A stretch of 64,000 nt of DNA, from the NCBI GenBank assembly GCA_948099385.1, contig CANUEZ040000024.1:19480001-19544000 (forward strand), read 5' to 3'. The position numbers were made by a program, and so were the translations under genes. Below the pieces are notes generated by a model. That model was given only the letters and a program-made list of their open reading frames with translations. It was not told where the DNA came from and ran no database searches. Shown here one piece after another: positions 58,871-64,000 of this stretch (position 1 is its first letter; each line of letters opens with the position of its first letter). Source of the stretch: Fasciola hepatica. Taxonomy: Eukaryota > Platyhelminthes > Trematoda > Plagiorchiida > Fasciolidae.

Positions 58871-60322
58871 ATGCCCGATGAGGGAGTGAGAGAGGAGATA
58901 GAAATAATCGACTTGAACCCAGAGAACAAAAGTCCTATACGCAGAAGAAAAACTCGACTTTCCAGAAACGGTGAAGATTTGAAACTGATATCTCAACATC
59001 ACGGAATAAATATGAAAACATGCAGAAGCATAGTAAGAAGAGATCAAGAAACCGGACTAAAACGAGTCCTCGGGAAAAGGAAGTTTTTGGGTGATATTAT
59101 CGCTAATCTATGAAACATTGTGGACCAAAATCCCTCAATAATTCTCTCCCGGATTAAAACAACATTTGAATCTGAAAGTTCCGGGTTGACCATTAGCGCA
59201 ACCTCTGTTGATCGACTCCTTGATAACATTTTATAAGATAACGAGCAATCGGCATTATTTTTGTCGTTGGCTGCTGCCGGAAACGGATCATCGCCGATGG
59301 CCGAGTGACTGAGATATTCCGAGACTACATTGAATGCTTTTCTACGGGTACCTGGTATGAGCACTTCAGAGCCTTCTTTGACACATATGGCTTCCTCTTC
59401 TCGTACTGCTACGTCTTTGACGATGTCTTCGAATTCTTTGTACCTCCTCGTAAGATGGCTCCTCTCTCTCCTTACAACATGGCTGGCGCGGTTCAACGGA
59501 TGCCGACCCCGGATCACCCTTATTACCCTCATTTACGACTTTATCTTGGTTAATTGCAAGTAAATTTTTCACACAAAATGATACCCATGACACAACACAC
59601 AAGGTTGGCAGTGAATCCCATGCGGGCTACAGCACGAAAAACCTCACGATCCAACCTATTGAGAGTAGCAGCTCTGATATCAAGACAAAGCGTGCCCAGT
59701 ATGCGGAGTGGTTACAAACGCAAGCAGGCTCGTTGTTGCGAATTAACGTTGACGAAACCAATTACGTTTGGTGCTCTGGATCGACCGGACGATCTGTTAA
59801 ACGAAAATCATGCATAAAAACCTTGGTTTCGAGTGAAGGGACTAACCTGAATATCATTGAATGCCCTTTGACTCCTGGAATGTTGCATTATGGATGTCAC
59901 GCGAAAATAAACCAGATATTTAATGGATTCTTGGAAACACATTTTTCTAAGGTGAACACTGGACAGCCTAATATTGAGGTGGTGTTTATTTTTGACCATG
60001 CTCCAATACACCGACGAGCATCTGAATTCCCTTTGGTCAGCAGACATTCTTTCCGTCTTCTTCCTCCGTATAGTCCACCTTTCAACCCAATTGGGGAGTG
60101 ATTTACCTGTTTTAAAAGTTCGGTAAAAGTTTTATTGGAAGAGAACAGAGAAAAGCTCATTAGAATACTAGAGTAACTGTCTGCCAGGATGTATATGTAT
60201 CTTTTATTACGAGAAATTTGCCGTGAATCCATTCACGATATCACAACAACTGCATGTACTTCCTACTTTACGGACAATTTCACATTTATACAACCACTCA
60301 AAGAATTTTTAGATTTTTAATT
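58871..60322 (+). mobile_element. Broken Tc1/mariner (IS630-type) transposase
   Basis: The N-terminal part (58,871-59,113) has a basic region and a helix-turn-helix-like stretch (DLKLISQHHGINMKTCRSIV). TISATSVDRLLDNIL follows near 59,210. The catalytic domain resumes near 59,665 with DIKTKRAQYAEWLQTQAG and RINVDETNYVWCSGSTGRSV (first Asp). It continues FIFDHAPIHRRASEF (second Asp) and LLPPYSPPFNPIGE, where the usual NPIEE has lost its first Glu. Beyond a stop the match goes on: CFKSSVKVLLEENREKLIRI, then LSARMYMYLLLREICRESIH and YFTDNFTFIQPLKEFL, ending at TAA 60,322. About 400 extra bases interrupt it near 59,260-59,650. Terminal inverted repeats were not found. It lies upstream of the host gene on the opposite strand. 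Confidence 0.8.
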
Positions 60323-61790
60323 TAGTTTCTCCTATAAATTAAATGTTATAATTCATATTTTTATGTGGAATTCACTCATTTGTGATATACTGCTCTTAAA
60401 CTGCGATGTTCGGTACCCAAACAACGGAAAATACTGTAGTTGGTTCGGAGTGATATCGGGCAACGTCTCTTCTGATTGATTGACTGGTGGTGCAGCCAAC
60501 AAACGCTTCCAAGGGGATTCTCTCTTGTCTTTTCCCATGGTTCGTGATCCCGTTTGCTCAAACCTTGACCTAGATTCTAGACAGGCTTTGGCGGGCTGAC
60601 TTCTAACAAGATTCGTCTGTCTGTCCATGGGTAGAGGAATGTGAAATTTCAACATTATCTGTTTGTTTTTTGATTGTGATCATGTTTATGTAATATTTTG
60701 CTTGTTGCCCTCTTAGATTTGGGCACTGAATGGCAGTTTTGTCCTTGCCCAACGGTCTGTGGCTCTTTCGCAGGGAACTTTCAGGCTAGCACTGGTGACC
60801 ATAGCATCTCAGACTTACGCGCACGATGACCATTAGCATAAAATAAACCTGAATATGATCAGTTTCGTCATGTGGATCTTTCATGTATTCGCTCTCACAT
60901 CTGAACTGGTCTTTGATTATCGTCACAGTGCGACTGAAAGATTATCTAGGTAGAATCTCACATCAATACCTTCTATGATCTAAGTTACGATATATAGATC
61001 AGTTAAATCAGATGTTGCATCAAGACGGTTCTATTTCGGTAACTGTATCAACCATGAATCACATTTAAATTCTCCCCCTGGCGGCCCTCTAATCTAGTCT
61101 CATTCCATATTTGTGTATGGTAATAATTTTGCAACCGAGAAACCGTGAATTGAAATCTTACAATACACCTCACCTCAATACCATAGAAGCTGGCCAACCC
61201 CGTCTTACCACCTAAACTGTGTTGGTTATCCTCTCGATATTCATCAAGTTATGTATAATCGTCGGTGCACCCGACTCGATCTTATGGCATCTTTTATATA
61301 GCTTGTGGTAATGTCCTTCAAGAAGTTACGTAAATCTATTTCATGTATCTATCCGGATTACGCGTAAGCATCAGACAGTGTAGCTCGCATTCATTTCATT
61401 AGACCTGGAGTCATTTTACTGCCCTATTATTTTGACTCGACGGCTGAGGGATTACTGTGACAACAAAATCCAACATAAAGTCAGCAGAAAAATTTTCAAG
61501 CCGTTCAGAGGCAGTGCCGGTGCCTCGCAATGAGATGGTTTCGTTTGTTTTCAAAATGGATAAGCTACTAAATCGGTGTATCAAGACCGGAAAAGATATA
61601 TGTAAACATTGTAATATATATGTATAATAAACTATAATTGAAAAGTATTATTCATGCACGATAAAAGCTCAAATAATCACTGAAAATGATGGAAGCACCG
61701 TACAGCAGTTTCTCCGGCTTATTGTTTTGCAGCCACCGCGACCCAAGTGGGACTCGGAATCGGGGTGCATGAGTGCAAATCATACACACA
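60323..61790. other. Stretch with no supported gene
   Basis: A minus-strand frame at 60,353-60,655 is hydrophilic with no motif. Nothing else stands out before the microsatellite. Confidence 0.4.
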
Positions 61791-61793
61791 CCC

Positions 61794-62220
<427 letters not shown>

Positions 62221-63600
62221 CTCACCACTGGTCTACCCGGGTTATGGCTTTCAACGGACTGTTTCGTGTCAACCGTACTCAATACGTACATGACACCCGT
62301 GAGTCGCTGATTTCAAACTTCAGCCAAACAGCAATGCACTCGCATGATGAATTTATGTTCTGTATGGGTCTATATGGGGCGAAGGGAGATAACAAACGAA
62401 ATACAGAACTTGGATACTCAATCACTTAAGTCCAGAATGAGTGAAAATAATTTGAAGCATTGTTAACCTGGCATAAGTTCACACATGAGATCCACAGAGA
62501 TGCTCACATAACCAGTGAACAGGAAATGATTTCGTTTTACCCTCTTGCTATGACTTTTCTTTTCAGCTGACATTTAATCGATGGATCGATATCGCCCAGC
62601 TTGTTATGTTTGATTGGTCCTCAGTTTGCCAATCCCGTTCGTTCATGTATTGCACTGAGATCATTTGTGTTGCTCAGCTCGTTCTTTTCAGCTTTGCGAT
62701 AAACAGTTTTTCAGCACCATTGTTGTTCTGACTTGCGAGTTATCGACTTTAACACACAGAAAACACCGGTTTGCAGAAGGTATTTCACAGCCGTCTGAGA
62801 AATCTGAGCGATTGAACAGTAACGTTGACTTAATCATTTTATATCAAGAAATGTACGCTTTCATAGGACCAAGGACAAGAAAACTGAAAAGAGGGACAAA
62901 AACAGCCCACACTTGAACTCATCTTGTCGCCGCAGCAATACTAGGTCAGCCTTAGATCGACGCTGTGATTCGTCTCTCGTAAAAAATGCGCAATCGATAA
63001 TCGGGCAACGATGTGGTCTTATTGAATCATTCATTTATTACGTTTTTAATCCCAACTGAGTTGTTTGCAGTCAGTTGCTTTCGTAACATCGTGCAGAACA
63101 ACATTGTTTGAGACTTCTCTGTTCAGAAATATTCGTGTCTACTTCGTATTGGAAGGCATCTTTTCCTGAAAACTCAAGTCTACAGGAGAAGCAATAATAT
63201 AATGGAGGGATGGGTATTTAATGACGCGTTCCTTCCTTATTGTCCGTTAGACTGTGCAATGTCTTTCGGACACGAACTATCAGGTCTCTTTTATCACAAA
63301 ATTACCTAAAGCAGATTTATGTGCGCATCAAAATTCCTCCTCGATAATCGGAGTGATAGGCGAAGAGACTCGTCCTTGAAGTGGTGATTGCTAATGTGCG
63401 TCCGTAACCCAATGAGTTGCGCAAAGTGACTTGTTTAAGCCTGATATCCAGTTGTGATGAGCAGGTAAAAAACACAAGGACCGGAAGAAGTGCGTTCGCG
63501 TTAAACTTGGTGATACGAAACATCTGCTTCGGAACGACCAAGTACTGTCTTTAGAGAGGACGTTCCAGTGAATTATCACGTAATGAAGCAGTGCCCCGTC
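62221..63600. other. Stretch with no supported gene
   Basis: Only short frames are present. The plus-strand frame that leaves the microsatellite and ends at 62,429 is a read-through of the repeat and not a gene. Confidence 0.4.
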
Positions 63601-63965
63601 AAGAACTTTCATTATGTGGACTTCGAAGTGGAGTACCTGGAATTTGTTTCGACGATGCTGGAAGTGTTCGTACTACATTGGGCACCTGTCGGTCGCCAAA
63701 GCTGGACAGTCTCCAATTCAAAGGATGTTGTCCCGCCACATTTTGCATGCGCTATCAGGTGCATGGTGTTACGGACTGGATGCGAAAAGCGATTTCACAA
63801 TGGCTGCCCCAGAAAACATGGAACAGAAAACAAGCAACACCCAACGGGCCGAAGAATCCCGTAAATGAGCAGCTGTGTCACGTTCTCCAGTTGGATCACC
63901 TCCTAACTGCCTTGTGGAGTCAAATACTCCGGTTTGGAATGTTAAAGCAAAATCGCCGACCATAA
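63600..63965 (-). mobile_element. Doubtful RTE-type endonuclease remnant
   Basis: On the minus strand MVGDFALTFQTGVF is followed by RQLGGDPTGERDTAAHLRDS and WVLLVFCSMFSG. The spacing of GDF, LGG and the FCSMF block resembles the GDFNA...LGG...STNF region of RTE endonucleases. The match is short and later blocks are weak. It is cut by the window edge. Confidence 0.3.
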
Positions 63966-64000
63966 TTTTTGTTTCATCAATATTTGACTTCCGAGTTAAA

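Noticed and set aside
59044..59532. Minus-strand frame of 162 codons as a gene
   Set aside because: It overlaps the plus-strand transposase relic and has no motif of its own.

Overview
The window reads as nuclear DNA of a parasitic flatworm, most probably a digenean trematode. The reasons are very long, transposon-filled introns with GT-AG boundaries, long (TA)n microsatellites, Gypsy, RTE-like, Jockey/CR1-like, Penelope-like and Tc1/mariner-like relics, and a SINE-like repeat carrying a hammerhead ribozyme core, which is a known habit of schistosome repeats. I cannot assign a genus. There are no operons, and nearly all long open frames are chance frames or transposon debris.

One host gene is well supported. 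It lies on the minus strand and runs from a signal-peptide exon at 57,999 to a stop codon at 21,963. Eight exons, found by protein features and splice sites, join in frame at all seven junctions. They give a predicted type I membrane protein of 629 residues: signal peptide, an unrecognised N-terminal region of about 235 residues, four EGF or EGF-like modules, a short thrombospondin type 1 module, one membrane span and a six-residue tail. An AATAAA lies about 100 bases past the stop. A six-codon upstream ORF ends two bases before the start codon.

Region 1-10 kb is mostly unassignable intergenic DNA, with an acidic coding-like stretch at the left edge, a tRNA-derived SINE at 2.8 kb, and a foldback plus hammerhead-bearing repeat at 8.4-8.7 kb. 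Region 10.4-19.2 kb holds two decayed Gypsy retrotransposons pointing at each other. Region 19.2-21.9 kb shows nothing recognisable. Region 21.9-58.0 kb is the host gene. Its introns hold RTE-like pieces (31.3 and 43.3-43.9 kb), three Jockey/CR1-like pieces on the minus strand (33.0-36.7, 36.8-38.2 and 46.3-48.2 kb), a Penelope-like GIY-YIG fragment with flanking repeats (42.1-43.0 kb), another non-LTR reverse transcriptase (53.1-54.1 kb), four copies of one SINE family, and the second, better hammerhead core (55.4 kb). Region 58.8-60.3 kb has a broken Tc1/mariner-like transposase, 61.8-62.2 kb a large hexamer/tetramer microsatellite, and the right edge a doubtful RTE endonuclease remnant.

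The items most worth a second look are the hammerhead ribozyme repeat, whose two copies complement each other's defects, the flatworm EGF/TSP1 receptor-like gene with its unassigned N-terminal domain, and the repeat architecture around the Penelope-like fragment.
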